Assembly (NCBI GenBank): GCA_949592205.1
Contig: CATIUR010000001.1
Location: 42,053,001-42,117,000 of the forward strand
Origin: Helichrysum umbraculigerum
Taxonomy: Eukaryota > Streptophyta > Magnoliopsida > Asterales > Asteraceae
DNA length: 64,000 nucleotides
Reading direction: 5' to 3'
The position numbers and the translations under genes are program-made. The notes under the pieces were generated by a model that made no database searches, was not told the origin of the DNA, and saw only the letters and a program-made list of their open reading frames with translations. This document shows positions 45,125 through 57,084 of the stretch, one piece after another. Positions within the stretch are counted from its first letter, which is position 1, and the number at the start of each line of letters is the position of its first letter.

Positions 45125-45604
45125 TACCTTAAGAAATAGTAAGTTGATGGTAAGTGTTCTTGGAGAGCCACCCGGGTATTATGGTTTCTCAAGAGCCACT
45201 GATCCTCATTGATTGATTAGTGTGTATTTATGGTTAATTGCTGTAAATAGATGGTTATGCTAAGTTGAATGGTGTGTGACTTATTCATTCACTTAACTTC
45301 GTGCTAATCCCTCATTTTACTTCCTGCAGGTTATGTTTAGTTTTGTGGGTGGGCAGGAAGATGATGCTTATGCAGGGAATGTTTGACCAACTGTGATCTC
45401 TAATATGTTTTGTGATAAACAAAAGTTTGTTGGAATTATGTAACACCTTGGTTACTGTTTTGTTTTTAATAGTTTCATACTATGGAGTATTATATTTTGG
45501 AATAGTTATGTACATTTTAAATAATGCACAGTAAAGAAGTATGTATTAAACCTACGCTTCTGAGTTAAACCATATAATATTGTTCTTAAGATTGAGGGGT
45601 GTCA
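45125..45604 (+). repeat. LTR fragment of another gypsy family inside G2
   Basis: About 480 bp that replaces RT, RNase H and the front of integrase. It resembles the element-strand LTR of 55777-62002. Shared blocks include the GAGCCAC...CCTCAT...GATTGAT phrase (about 45165-45220) and the end ACGCTTC...GAGGGGTGT (about 45554-45602). It is diverged from that family, so a relative. Confidence 0.6.
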
Positions 45605-46355
45605 ACTACTTGGATACCCACCTCCCTCTCGCTGAATTCTCATACAACAACAGTTACTACACCAGTATACAAATGACACCATTCGAGGCACTATACGGAC
45701 GCAAGTGCCGATCACCACTCTGTTGGGCAGATTTGGGTGACAGACAACTATCCGGCCCTGAGATAGTCCAGGAAACTATGGACAAAATATCTCAAGTACT
45801 TAACCGATTAAAAGCGACACGAGATCGACAGAAAAGTTACGCAGATAACCGCCTGAAACCACTCAAATTTAAAGTAGGTGACAAAGTCTTACTCAAAGTA
45901 TCGCCCTGGAAGGGGATCGCATGATTTGGAAAACGGAGAAAACTGAACCCACGATACATCGGACCTTTTATAATCCTTGCGGGGATTGGTCATGTCGCTT
46001 ACAAGCTCAAACTACCACAAGAGCTCAACAACATTCACGACACTTTTCATGTATCTAACTTGAAAAAGTGTCTCTCTGACGAAACCTTAATTATTTCTCC
46101 CGACAAAGTTTTTGTTGATTCGAAACTCAACTTTGTGGAGGAAGCCATCAATGTGTCTGACTGGAAAACACAAAAACTCCGACGTAGTCGGATCAAACTT
46201 GTTAAAGTTCGTTGGAACTCGAAACGCGGCCCAAAGTTTACTTGGGAGCGCGAGGACGAAATGCGCAGATAATATCCACATCTTTTTGAACACGCGCCAG
46301 ACACTCACAACTCAACTTAAATTTCGAGGACGAAATTTCTTTAACGAGGGGAGAA
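45605..46355 (+). pseudogene. G2 integrase C-terminus and chromodomain
   Basis: Integrase 3' part: LDTHLPLAEFSYNNSYY, GRKCRSPLCW, the GPF-type motif (GPFIILAGIG) and HDTFHVSNLKKCL. A chromodomain-like end VKVRWNSKRGPKFTWEREDEM follows, which marks the chromovirus clade. A TGA near 45922 and a TAA near 46270 interrupt it. It leads directly into the purine tract and LTR. Confidence 0.82.
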
Positions 46356-47958
46356 TGTGACACTCCTCCAATTATGGTATATTTCCGTACATTAATCACA
46401 TGCATGTCTTAAGCTAATATCCTGCTAAGTGAATTCAAAACTATTTTTATGAGATAAGTCTAGCAAAGCCCGACAATTTTAAAATGTAAGGTATTACAAC
46501 TTTTGTAATTATGTATAATTACACGAAAACAATCGGGTGTGACCCGACAACTACGCGATCGTTGGTGATACAATTTTATAAATAACGTAAAACTATCTCT
46601 ATAGTAGTTATTTACTTGGATATATTATGCTATAACGATAAGCATAACGATTAAAAGAAAATACTTATACGTTTTATATAAAACGTAACGTACGCGACAA
46701 ACGTTCACGAAACAAACCCGACAACCAAACAAATCAAAATTTATATTTTGTAAACTCAAAACAAAGTATTTGAAATAATATAATACTTCAAAAAAAATCA
46801 GCGTTTAAATATCGTTAACTAAACCAAACCAAATAACGTATATACGCATTGGAACGTACACGCGACTAACGGGTTAAATACCTACAATAATTTGGAGACA
46901 ACAATATCACCAACCCATATCTCCTCTTTGTTGACTAAGTAATCGGCCATGAGGCCATGCCTCATCAACCATACTTGTTTGAATTTTTTTAAACACTTAC
47001 ACTTACACATATACTTACACTCCACCACATTTCAATAATTCACCACACTCTCTCAACTCTTTTGGACTCTCTCTCTCTCTTTTTCTCTACGGCTTTCACA
47101 GCCCAAATCATCATCAACACCATCATAAAAATCATCACCTAGATCATCATCAAGTTGCAAAGGGAAGGAGCTAGATCAAGCCACAACATCATCACCTCCT
47201 TTCTTCTTTCATTCTCCATCTCAAGCTTTGTAAGGAAACTCATTTTCTTCACTTATTTTACATGATTCTTGCTTATTAACATGTTATAAGTTCATCTCTT
47301 AAAAGATCATACACAAATAAAACCTAACAAAAGTTAAGTAAAACACAACCTTGGTGATAATACGTTTTCTGGGCAGATTTCTGCTCGGTGGTTGAAAAAT
47401 CATAACAAATCGTATGAGTAAAATAAACGTGTGAAACCACTTGGAAAACTTTGGTATGTTTGTTAGCTTCACTTTTCGTTTAGGACTCATCTCCCGAAAT
47501 TGAGATACGAACTGAAATGTGAACATACGTTGAAAATTATAGCTGCTGGACACAACCGTGATTCCATATTTTTTTTGACCCATTTGTACTTAGCTAAAAA
47601 TTATAGAAACATTATGGTAAGTAGCCATAATATGTGAGAATGTTGTGTAAAATTTTTGGAATTTTTCATGAACGAATACCTAGTGAAATCGAGCTCGAAA
47701 ACAAGTATATTTTATGGAAATCATGGCTTAGCGACTGTTTTGACATAAATTAAATAACGACACTTTCGGGTAAACCACGAACCGCAACGACAATTTTTTC
47801 GAGCTCTAAAAACATATTTAAGATATTCCTAAAAGTTTCAGGTCAAACCGAGTAAGTTTGACCAAAGTCCATAAAACTGACACCTGTAATGTTAAACGTT
47901 TGATCAAATAAAAACATTATAGTTTTGATCCAAAAACGAGTTCTATAAATATTATGTG
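46356..47958 (+). repeat. G2 3' LTR, left part
   Basis: TGTGACACTCCTCC onward, collinear with G1 LTR 19042-20654 with few substitutions and small indels. It is cut at 47958 by SireB, and the rest should resume beyond the right edge. The last five bases, ATGTG (47954-47958), are the expected SireB target duplication. Confidence 0.85.
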
Positions 47959-48434
47959 TGTTGGTGCATTTTGTGTGTCATTCACTTGGTCAACATTTGT
48001 ACTTGTCAAAGTCAATTAGTCTTAGTAATTAGCATGTATATCCGAGTCTGTAAACGAAATGTAATTATAGAATATACATAGAAGATTGTTTATGCGACAC
48101 AGCTTGTGTCGCAATAGCGACATAAAGCTTAATGTCGCAAGGGTCTGGGCCTGCGACATTATGCTTATGTCGCATGTAGGTTAAGTTGTTAGTATAAATA
48201 GTGATTTAGATTTTCATTTGTGGGTTGATCAAACCCTAGAGAGTGAGAGAGGCGTGGAGGCAGAGAGTCGGAGAAAGAGTTTTGTTTCGTAAACGTTCAT
48301 TCTTCAATTGTGAATACATATACAAAACGTTGTAGAGATTGTTCGTGTGATTAATACGTTCATTATTCAATTGTTTGGATTCCGCACGAGCAATTGATTA
48401 TCGATCCAATCAGATCCAAGCAACGGGACTATCA
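47959..48434 (+). repeat. SireB 5' LTR
   Basis: TGTTGGTGCATT to GGGACTATCA, 476 bp. The start is fixed by comparison with uninterrupted G1 sequence (20640-20656), the end by the primer site two bases on. The LTR sequence is unrelated to SireA, but the layout (dyads, then TATA, then about 230 bp) is the same. Confidence 0.85.
48092..48200 (+). promoter_or_regulatory. SireB core promoter with GCGACAT dyads
   Basis: TATAAATA at 48193-48200. Upstream are GCGACAC-AGCTT-GTGTCGC (about 48093), GCGACAT-N8-ATGTCGC (about 48116) and GCGACAT-N7-ATGTCGC (about 48152). The half-sites differ from SireA by one base (GCGACAT for GCGACGT). Confidence 0.7.
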
Positions 48435-48436
48435 AC

Positions 48437-48448
48437 TGGTATCAGAGC
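48437..48448 (+). other. SireB primer-binding site
   Basis: TGGTATCAGAGC two bases after the LTR, complementary to initiator tRNA-Met. Confidence 0.95.
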
Positions 48449-48843
48449 TGTGAATCAGGGATTCAACGGTTTCGGATCGTTATTCTGAGCGTTTTCGGTT
48501 TGATTCGCGAAGGTTTTATTAAATAATCTTCGTTTCTGGGATTAATAGCTTGAAGATTGTGTTTTCTGAAGGTATTTTTGAGGTTTGTTCATCGTATATT
48601 TGTCAAAATTCGTAAGGGTTTTGAAAACCTTCGATTTTAGGGTTTTCAGTGGCTGGAATCGCGATTTTGTGACATTAGTTACGACATTGGTTGCGACGTT
48701 GGTTGCGACATTGCGTGCGACATAAGAATTTCGACCTTAATTGGTCACTGCGACATTGCATGCGACGTCGCTTGCTTTCTGCGACATTAAGTGCGACATT
48801 GAGTGCGACTTTAGCCTTTGTGTCGCTAATCCAACAGTTTCTG
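48449..48843 (+). other. SireB leader, left part
   Basis: Untranslated leader with many GCGACAT/GCGACGT half-sites, mostly in one direction, at about 48668-48825. It is interrupted at 48843 by the solo LTR. The rest (53686-53976) has a few more half-sites (about 53700), an A11 run and no ORF before gag. Confidence 0.75.
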
Positions 48844-50460
48844 TGTGACACTCCGCAATTTTGAATACAATTAAGTACACTAAACATTTGCATTTTAGGC
48901 TAATTCCCTACTTAAGTGAATTCATAACAAATTTTAGAGGTAAGTCTAGCAAAGCCCAACTAGTTAATACGCGTAGTATTACAAATTTCGTAATTATATG
49001 ATTACGTACAAAACATTCGGAACAAACCCGACAAAAATACGGACGTTGGTGAAAATAATTCTATAAATAACTTAAATCTACTTTTAGAAGTTATTTATCA
49101 TATATTATTATTTTGTTTAAATAATACACGAAAAACATAGACGTTTTGCTTAAAACGTCTTAAACACAACGAAAATGCGTAAACTGAACTATACAACCAA
49201 ACGAAGCCCGAATGATATTTCGATAACTCAAAATAAAGTATTCAAATAATACTTCAATGTAAAAAATATCTCAAATATATCGTTAATTAAAATACACAAA
49301 ATAACGTTAGGCGATTTAACGTTTTAACACAATTAACAGGTAAACGGCCAAAATACGTAACACAGTCTGAAAATCAAAATTTAATCACAAAACCCTCCCA
49401 AAAGGGGCCCCCATGGCTGGCCCCCTCCCCCCATGTGGTCACCACCCTCTCCCTCTACTAAAATTGCATGCAAATGATCATCATCACAATCCCTTACAAC
49501 TCCACTCCAATTACATGCATTTCCTCATTATTCACTCTCACTCCCTCTCAATTCTCTCTCAATTTTTGGAGAAAACAGCCCTCAAACTCCACCAACACTT
49601 CCAAGAACCACCATTCATCCACCCTAAACCACCACAACCACCACCATCAACCACCAACTAAATTCTTAACTTTTTGTAATAATAATTAGCTCAAGAACTC
49701 TAGCATCATCATCTCATCTCATCTCTATCAAAATCTTTGTAAGGGAACTCATCTCAAATCTTCTCTATGTTATTTACATGTTATATAGTTCATCTAACTT
49801 GAATATGTCCAAAACTCTTGCTAAAAATCATTTTTATAAAGCAAACATAAACATGCAATAATCTGTCCATAAAAACACAGTTTACAAAAAAATTCGTATC
49901 TGGAGTTCTACTAAGAGTTAGACAACTCATTTTTTTAAAAATTTGCGTATCGAAAAGAGATACAACTTTCGTGTTTTACACTTTTTCCAGATCTGTACGT
50001 ATTTTTGTGTATAAGCTGATCTTTGAGACTGACCTGAAAGATTTCGATAAATATGTTTGGTTGTTACGCGGAATTACTTACCTATGTAAATGGACACTAT
50101 AAATCTTAGGAATTTTATGTTAGACACTAGATTAGTAGATGATCAGTTGGTAAAAATCTCAGACCTTAATTTGGACCAGAGGTTGTAGAAATCTAGTGCC
50201 GAACTAAACCGACAAAAACCGAAAATATGAAATCTTGAAGTTTTTAAGTTGCGATTTAAAAACCGACACCTCGAAATAACTACGACACGAACCGACAAAT
50301 TATTTGAACCCTATTAACAGAAATAAGACTTGGGTAAAAGTTTTGGGACAAACCAAGTAGGTTTGACCAAGTCAACAAAAACGGCTCGGTTTCTATAAAC
50401 GACAAAACTTGTTATTTTTGAAAAATGGTAACAAAAATGAGTTTGGGTGACTTATTTAGT

Positions 50461-50530
50461 AACTTTGACCAACTTTGACCAGGTTTGACCAACTTTGACC
50501 AGGTTTGACCAGGTTTGACCAACTTTGACC
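50461..50530 (+). promoter_or_regulatory. Seven TTGACC (W-box) sites at exact 10-bp period
   Basis: Seven 10-mers in a row, each ending TTTGACC: four AACTTTGACC and three AGGTTTGACC. TTGACC is the core bound by plant WRKY factors. The matching part of the G1 LTR has only isolated TTTGACC or GGTCAAA sites (about 20551 and 20653). Confidence 0.75.
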
Positions 50531-50770
50531 TACGGTTTAAGGTTTTTACGAACTAAATAATCTGTTTGCAACACACGATATGTACTAATAAATAGTATAC
50601 AACAAAACAAACTTAATAATAATGTCTAAATGAATTATTATTATAAACTTTCACCAACGGGTCGTATATGTTTTTAATAAAATAACTTGAACAACTTATT
50701 TGGACATAACTAGTTGATGAACGCTAACATGGATGGTCAACTACGACGTCCACATACTTACACTTGTAAT

Positions 50771-52266
50771 TGATAGCGTGTGAAGCGTCTCGTTTTATTT
50801 ATTTAGAAATGGAATTACCTTATTAATACTTTCACACAACCAGGCAAGAATACCTGATCGAATGTAAGTATAGACTTGGTAAGTCCGAGTCGATCACAGG
50901 GAACGGTGGTTATTTATAAAAAAAGAAGTACTAATTAACTAGTAAACAGTAAACTGGGGGACGTTTTAGTTTCGTGCGAACATTTAAATTGAATTAATAA
51001 CAAAATAATAAAAGTACTAAAATTAAAATAATAGATAAAACAGATAGGAAGGAATAAGTAATCGTGTAGTAACTCCACTCAGATTCATATATTCCGATTT
51101 ATTGCACGTTAATTATTTGATTGTGATTTCTTTTATATCAACTTAAATACTAATCAAAGAATCCAAATTGAATGTAAATTAGCCAGCTGTTCGGGTCCAA
51201 CTAATTTCTATAACCTAGGGTTCCATATTAAACATCGATCCGATGTCACAAGAATTGTACTTTTCTATTGTGTGCTTTACCCTTAATCACGCATTAAATA
51301 TTCACGATAGATTATGATTAATCATAGCGGTATGAATCAACAATACCTATTAATAGTTACTTATTAACTTATTCATTCAAGATTAATTAATTATTATACT
51401 CTTAACCTGTCAAACTCAATATATTCAGCAATGATTAAAACCCAAACTTTAATCATCAATAACTAATAATACCAAAAGAAATCAATCACATTGACATCAT
51501 TAATCACATTAAGTAATAACTAAATAACTTCCAATAAATAAGGTTCAACGGATAACATAATCATCTTCAATCATATAACTTAATAAACGTGCAATTAAAA
51601 TCGTTCAACAATCATTATCCAAGATTTATCACTACACAACTACTAAAATATTCAATTCATCATTCAATATTGCAAAAACAGATTATCAACTTCAAAAACG
51701 TCATGTAATTGAAATAAACAAAGTAATTACAAACCGAAAAGACAAATCACAAAAAGATAAAGCGAATTAACATCAACCTTAACTCTTTGTGCCTCCAAAA
51801 TAAACCTAAAATTCGTTTACAAACGTCTGACTTCGATCTCAGAAAACCCCAGCCGAATTCTTAGCCTCCCTCCCATTTTAGGGTTAAAAACGCGTTTTAT
51901 AGTATTCTGGAAAATCGATCCATACGGTGTATGGAAATTCCATACGGCGTATGGATTGAAACAAGCCCGGCCCAGCTCTGCGTTACTTGGGCCTCCACCA
52001 CCTCATTCCATACGGCGTATGGAATGAAATTCCAGCCGATTTTCAACTTTTCTTCTTTTAACTATTCGGCTTTACTCGTTTCTTCAAAAATGCATCATTT
52101 AATTCATTTATTGACTGTTTTCCGTTCCTTTCTTCAAAAAGCTTCATCTCCACGTCTAATTGCAAATATAAACGAAATAAGTACCTTAACTTAATTAAAT
52201 GCAATAAAAACATACATGAACATGGGTAAAATACTACTTAAATATAGTACTTATTAGCGTTTATCA
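50771..52266 (-). repeat. Nested solo LTR, Tat/Athila-like
   Basis: 1,496 bp, TGATAGCGTGTG to GCGTTTATCA, flanked by GTAAT (50766-50770 and 52267-52271). Near its left end it has GGTAAGTCCGAGTCGATCAC, related to a phrase at the same place in the pol-less element LTRs (AGTAAGTCCAAGTTCG), which sets the minus-strand orientation. It has no ORF that I trust. Confidence 0.82.
51895..52022 (-). promoter_or_regulatory. Nested solo LTR promoter: TATA plus CCATACGGCGTATGG
   Basis: Minus-strand CTATAAAA (51895-51902). Upstream in element sense are palindromes at 51920-51934 (GTG centre), 51940-51954 and 52008-52022, the first two 20 bases apart. Confidence 0.65.
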
Positions 52267-52958
52267 GTAATCTTATACGTTTAGGACGTTAGGAGATTAT
52301 TGACTCGAAACATAAATGCATTAGAGACACTAGCAACCACAGGTGAGTTCACAGCCCCTACTTTTACTATTTTACTGCTTTCAACTAGGGGTGAAAGACA
52401 TAGCTACTGTTTCACTATTTGCCATAACTTGCTACGATTTTATAAATGCTTTCATACTATTACTTGAACTGTTTACAAAATGACTTTTCACACTATTTTG
52501 GGAACATGACAACGAATCTTGGTACGGACCTAGGTTTATGAGAGGTAGTTGTGTGCACAAAAGTCCCAGTGTACGCAGCCTATAACCATTAGCTAGGTGA
52601 CTCTAGCCACTAGATATACGGATAGTACTATCGAGTTGACAGCCCTCCCACTATTATAACTTGTTGGTCGCGCCAACCGCACGACGGCAGTCGTAACGAG
52701 GAGCGTATATTTAAAATGTTACTGTGGCAAAAACGTTAAACGTCGTGGATTGGTTATAGCACTAGGGGTCGTTACTTTAACTCATAAGGTCTAGCTAACA
52801 TTTGAGGGATCACCGTCTATGTCTCCCTACTATTATGAACATTTTTTGGAAATAACATTTTCCTATGCTTGATTACATAGGAATGCGTTCCTACTATTTA
52901 TACAACTAGATTGCTTTTCCAAACGTATACAAAACGATGTGTTGACATCACGAAATCG

Positions 52959-53173
52959 AAACGATACTTTTGGATAGTGATCCAACTAAACTGTATTTTG
53001 GGTAACATCCCAATGAAACTGTATTTTGGGTAACATCCCAACAAAACTGTATTTTGGGTAACATCCCAACGAAACTGTATTTTGGGTAACATCCAACGAA
53101 ACTACATTTTGGATAGTGATCCAAATAAACTATACTTTGGGTGACATCCCAACAAAACGACACTTTTGGATAA
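52959..53173 (+). repeat. 28-bp tandem array of TTGGG...CCCAA dyads
   Basis: About eight units. Most read ACTGTATTTTGGGTAACATC followed by CCAA; others read TTGGATAGTGATCCAA or TTGGATAACGTTCCAA. In each the two arms remain complementary or nearly so although the arm sequence changes. It lies in the chromovirus solo LTR. Confidence 0.8.
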
Positions 53174-53976
53174 CGTTCCAACAAAATGAAACCTTATTTG
53201 ACATTATTTGACTTTTGAGTCAACAAACTTACAAACAAGCTGGTTTAATGAACTATACTCATAAACTTAAAACCTGTGAATTCACTCAACATTTTTGTTG
53301 ACTTTTTGCTATGTCTTTCAGGAAACTAGCAGCACCAGTAAGACTGCATACATTCTGGATTAGGCGACCCACGAAGAATTAGGATGCCACGTTTTGGGAC
53401 ACTAAGGATTTCCTTTGTATAACTGATTTTCATTAGTCATCTTTATGAAATCCCCTTTTGATATATGTAACTATTAACTATTTCTATCTTACAATACTAT
53501 TCATACGGCTCTGACGAGTTGTAGCATTTTGTAACAAATGTTTAATTAAATGGCATCTTAATTTACTGTTCAGCAATAATCATATGCTCTGTTATGCGTG
53601 ATTGTCCAGCGTTAACGTCGGCACCCCCGACAACACTAATGCTTCCGCTAACCACGATTAACGAATTTGGGGGTGCGGCATTCTGATTGTAATTAATCTT
53701 GCGACATCGTATGCGACACTAGTCTTTCCCTAGTCCCAAAAAAAAAAAGTGTTCAATTTTAGCCTGGAAAAAGTTTCACTTTACCCGACCATTTTTGGAC
53801 GAAATTTGGCGGGAAATTCGCGAAAATTTTTGTAGTACCGAATTTTATTTTTAAGCTTAAAAGAGCTTAATTTGAGTGTCAGAAAAGTTCCATTATACTC
53901 GTGCAGTTTTCGATATTTTCGAATTTAATTTTTGGAGGGAAAGTCGCAAGAGGCCATATAACTTTCTGATTTAAAG

Positions 53977-55776
53977 ATGTCTTCTCAAGCTCGCATGCAT
54001 TACAATGATGGAGTTGGTAGTGAAAATGAACCTCCTATGTTTTCATCAGATACAGATTATGCTACATGGAGATATGAGTTCGAAGCCTATATATCTTTGA
54101 ATGATCCCGATATGTGGAACTCATTGGTCGAAAGATATGAAATACCACATAAGTCTCACAGAGGTATGACTCTCAATGAGAGAAAAGCTTGGGATATTGA
54201 AAAGAAAACCCATGCTGCAATATTAAAATGTTTATCAAATGAAGTTAAAAAATTGTTCAAACATTATGATATTGCATACGACCTCTGGCTTGCAATTGAA
54301 AAACGATGTGGTGGATATGAAAAATATAGGAGTAATAGATTGGAACTTGTCAAGAAACAGTTTCACACATTTGGTTTACTGTCAAATGAATCTTTGGACG
54401 TTGAGTTCAAAAGATACTCCTAACTCGTAAGAGAATTGGCTGAAAGAGGATTACTACTTACTAATGGAGAGGTAAACAAGAAGTTATTAGGTGCTTTACC
54501 TAATGATTGGGATACCAAGGTGAAAGTTTTGGAACAAGATCCAGAACTTGAAATCATGGACTTGGAAGATCTCATTGACAAACTATACGTGTATGCTCTT
54601 AACATGAAGAAGAAAGAAAAGATGTCAGAGGCGTCTGATATTCAAAATCTTAGTCTCAATGATACTTCCAGATCTAATTCCAATTCAGCTACATCTCCTT
54701 CTGGTAGCACTTCATATGCTTCCTATACTTCTCAAACAGCTCCTTTAAAGGCTACTGAGGATCATGCCACAATCTTTGCAGCTTTCCTAAACTCTTATGA
54801 GAATTTTCTTTCCAAAAAGGCTAGTACTCTGCAGCTTACGGAGGAAGACTTTGAACATATCGACTCTGATGATCTGGAGCAGATGGACATCAAATGGAGT
54901 ATGGCCATGATAACCCAAAAAACGAAGAAGTTTCTTTAAAGAACGGGTAGAAACGACCTGGATGATGATAGTGATACATGTCTTGGCTTTAATAAAAGCA
55001 AAGTGAAATGCAAAATCTGTCAGTCTCATGGACACTTAGCTAAGGAATGTGTGAAGGAAAAATATCCCTCATCTGGATTCACTACACCTTCAGCTCCCAA
55101 GACTCCAGAGAATAGCACAACATCACAGGCGATGGTAGTGTTTAATCAAGGAACGTTTGATTTTAGTGCGCTTCAAGGAAAGGTTCAACACAGTGCGCTC
55201 TTGGCAAAGATACATGAGGTAGAAACAAAACCTGTTATTAAATGTTTATCTTGCCTTAAATTAACTGGTGATAACAACAGACAAAGGGATGAAAATGAAA
55301 ACCTGCGAACTAATCTTGAAAATTTAACGCAGGCAAATAAAGTTTTAAAAGATAATGAAAAGCTTTTTGAAAATAAGTTCAAAGCTTATCAGACTGAGTA
55401 TAAAGAGTTGAAAGCTAAAATCTATAGTCAACAAGACGCTATAGATAGTTATTTAAAAGAAATAACTTTACTTAACAAAGAACTTGCTGACTCTCAGTCG
55501 GAAGTTATTGATCTTAAACGAAAAATTTCAAAACTTTTCAACATCATCCTTTGTTTTTGATCAAATTCTGGAGAAGCAGAGAACGAATACAAAAAGCAAG
55601 GCAGGTCTTGGGTATAACTCAGTACCTCCTCCAGCTGATTATTCGCCAATGCCTAATCAGGATGAAATAAAAAATTTTGTGCCTTCTACTTCATCAAAAG
55701 AAGACACAAAATCTGTCAATCCACCAGTTAATGAGCCAGCTAAAAAGGCCGAGTTTGTTAGGCCTACTTTTGTTAA
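53977..55776 (+). pseudogene. SireB gag, 5' part
   Basis: Starts MSSQARMHYNDG at 53977. It shares layout with SireA gag: N-terminal domain with DYATWRYEFEAY, VNKKLLGALPNDWDTKV, FAAFLNSYENF, the first CCHC knuckle (CKICQSHGHLAKEC, about 55009-55050), a Lys/Glu coiled coil (about 55300-55530) and GLGYNSVPPP. In-frame stops lie at 54421-54423 and 54937-54939, and the frame shifts near 55535-55545. It is cut at 55776 by the ORF-free element and resumes at 62003 or 62008 in the same frame. Confidence 0.85.
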
Positions 55777-57084
55777 TATAACACCCCTCGTTTAAATATA
55801 AACAATAATATAATATTTGCGACTCGGAAGCGTATATTTCAAAACATACTATCAATGTTTTACATTACTTAAAATGTCACTAAACTTTTTCAAACTTATT
55901 ACACATGATATTTCAACAAAGTCGGTGTTATATAATTCAAAACATTTCTTTGATTATCAAAATCAAATCAGAGTAACAGCCTGTCAAACATTCCATCCAG
56001 TCCCACAACCTCCTGCCCAATATGTCCCATCTATTTAACCTGCAGGAAGAACTGTGGTGGGGTTAGCATAAAGCTAAGTGAATGAAACTATAAGTAACAG
56101 TATAACCTAGCATAACAATCTGTTTACATCAAATAACAATAAACAGAAAATCAATCATTCACTCGACATCCAATCAATGTCAAGCTACACCTATCAATCA
56201 TTATCAATCATCATGAGGACCGGTGGCTCCTGAGATACCCTAATACCGGTTTGGTACTCAGGGAACCCTTATCAATCATCTGTATTGGCCTATACAGAAT
56301 TACCGGTAACCAGTTGTTAATCACACACGACCTAGATCTCCAAACCAACATTTCAAGTTTCAAGATCTCCTGTCGTCTACAATAACAACCAAGTCCAACT
56401 GTCAAGTCAAGTTGACCTCAGAATCTTACATACTAGCTCAAACAGCCAAGTAAGCAACTAGTCAAACTATCATGGCAAGATATCTCAACAATTACATTCT
56501 ATCACAGTAATACTATAATTACTTGTTGTAAATCAAATCATTACAACTAAATCATACTGAGGTTACAGATCCACTCACCGACTACCTCAGGCCTTTACTC
56601 AGTAGTCTAATATCACCGAGCCTTCTCCACATTGATTGAAGAATCTAACGATGGTAATCTGATGATTATTAAGTTTCATGAGAATCACAACTTCCTGATT
56701 TGATTTCTGGATTGATTTGGAGGTTTTCAAAGAGTTTCTGTGAGTTTCTAAAATGAAAATGAATAACTTTCCTAAATAGGAAAGGATATATATAGAAACT
56801 TAGGTCGGTCCAACCTAAACCGCCTTCAATATATGGGTATAATTTAATACCCCATCTCAATCTATTGCCTGGAACCCGAAAACCATTTGCGAGTCCAAAC
56901 ATTTTATCACACCGTCAGCTATATTAATTTACAACAATTAATATTTCACTTATCACATTGGAATATTCGGATCCTATTCCAATTATTTCACTATTTCAAA
57001 CAATATTATTTCCAAACACATTTAAATACTTATTTAAATCAAGAAATAATATAAAACAACTAGGTCCATTTCGAGGATGTTACA
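55777..57084 (-). repeat. 3' LTR of the ORF-free element
   Basis: TATAACACCCCTCG to GAGGATGTTACA on the plus strand. The outer dinucleotide is TA rather than TG at one end, in both copies, so it is a family trait and not a new mutation. The ORFs at 55817, 56211 and 56669 are duplicated in the right LTR and have no recognisable product. Confidence 0.88.

Larger units (their letters stand above)
48844..53680 (+). repeat. Chromovirus solo LTR with a nested solo LTR
   Basis: TGTGACACTCCGC to GGGGGTGCGGCA, flanked by TTCTG on both sides (48839-48843 and 53681-53685), with no internal region. Without the nested 50771-52266 insertion it is about 3.34 kb. It resembles the G1 LTR in the terminal parts and in 52310-52830, but differs in its repeat arrays. 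An intact duplication around a single LTR is the mark of LTR-LTR recombination after insertion. The short ORFs at 49413-49689 and elsewhere are not credible. Confidence 0.85.

Noticed and set aside
48844..53680. A complete non-autonomous element with its own internal region
   Set aside because: There is a single LTR end-to-end with matching TTCTG on both sides and no primer site or purine tract within. The extra length is explained by the nested solo LTR.
55817..56902. Small ORFs repeated at 60735-61820
   Set aside because: Both sets lie in the paired LTRs of the ORF-free element, so the repetition is the LTR pair itself.
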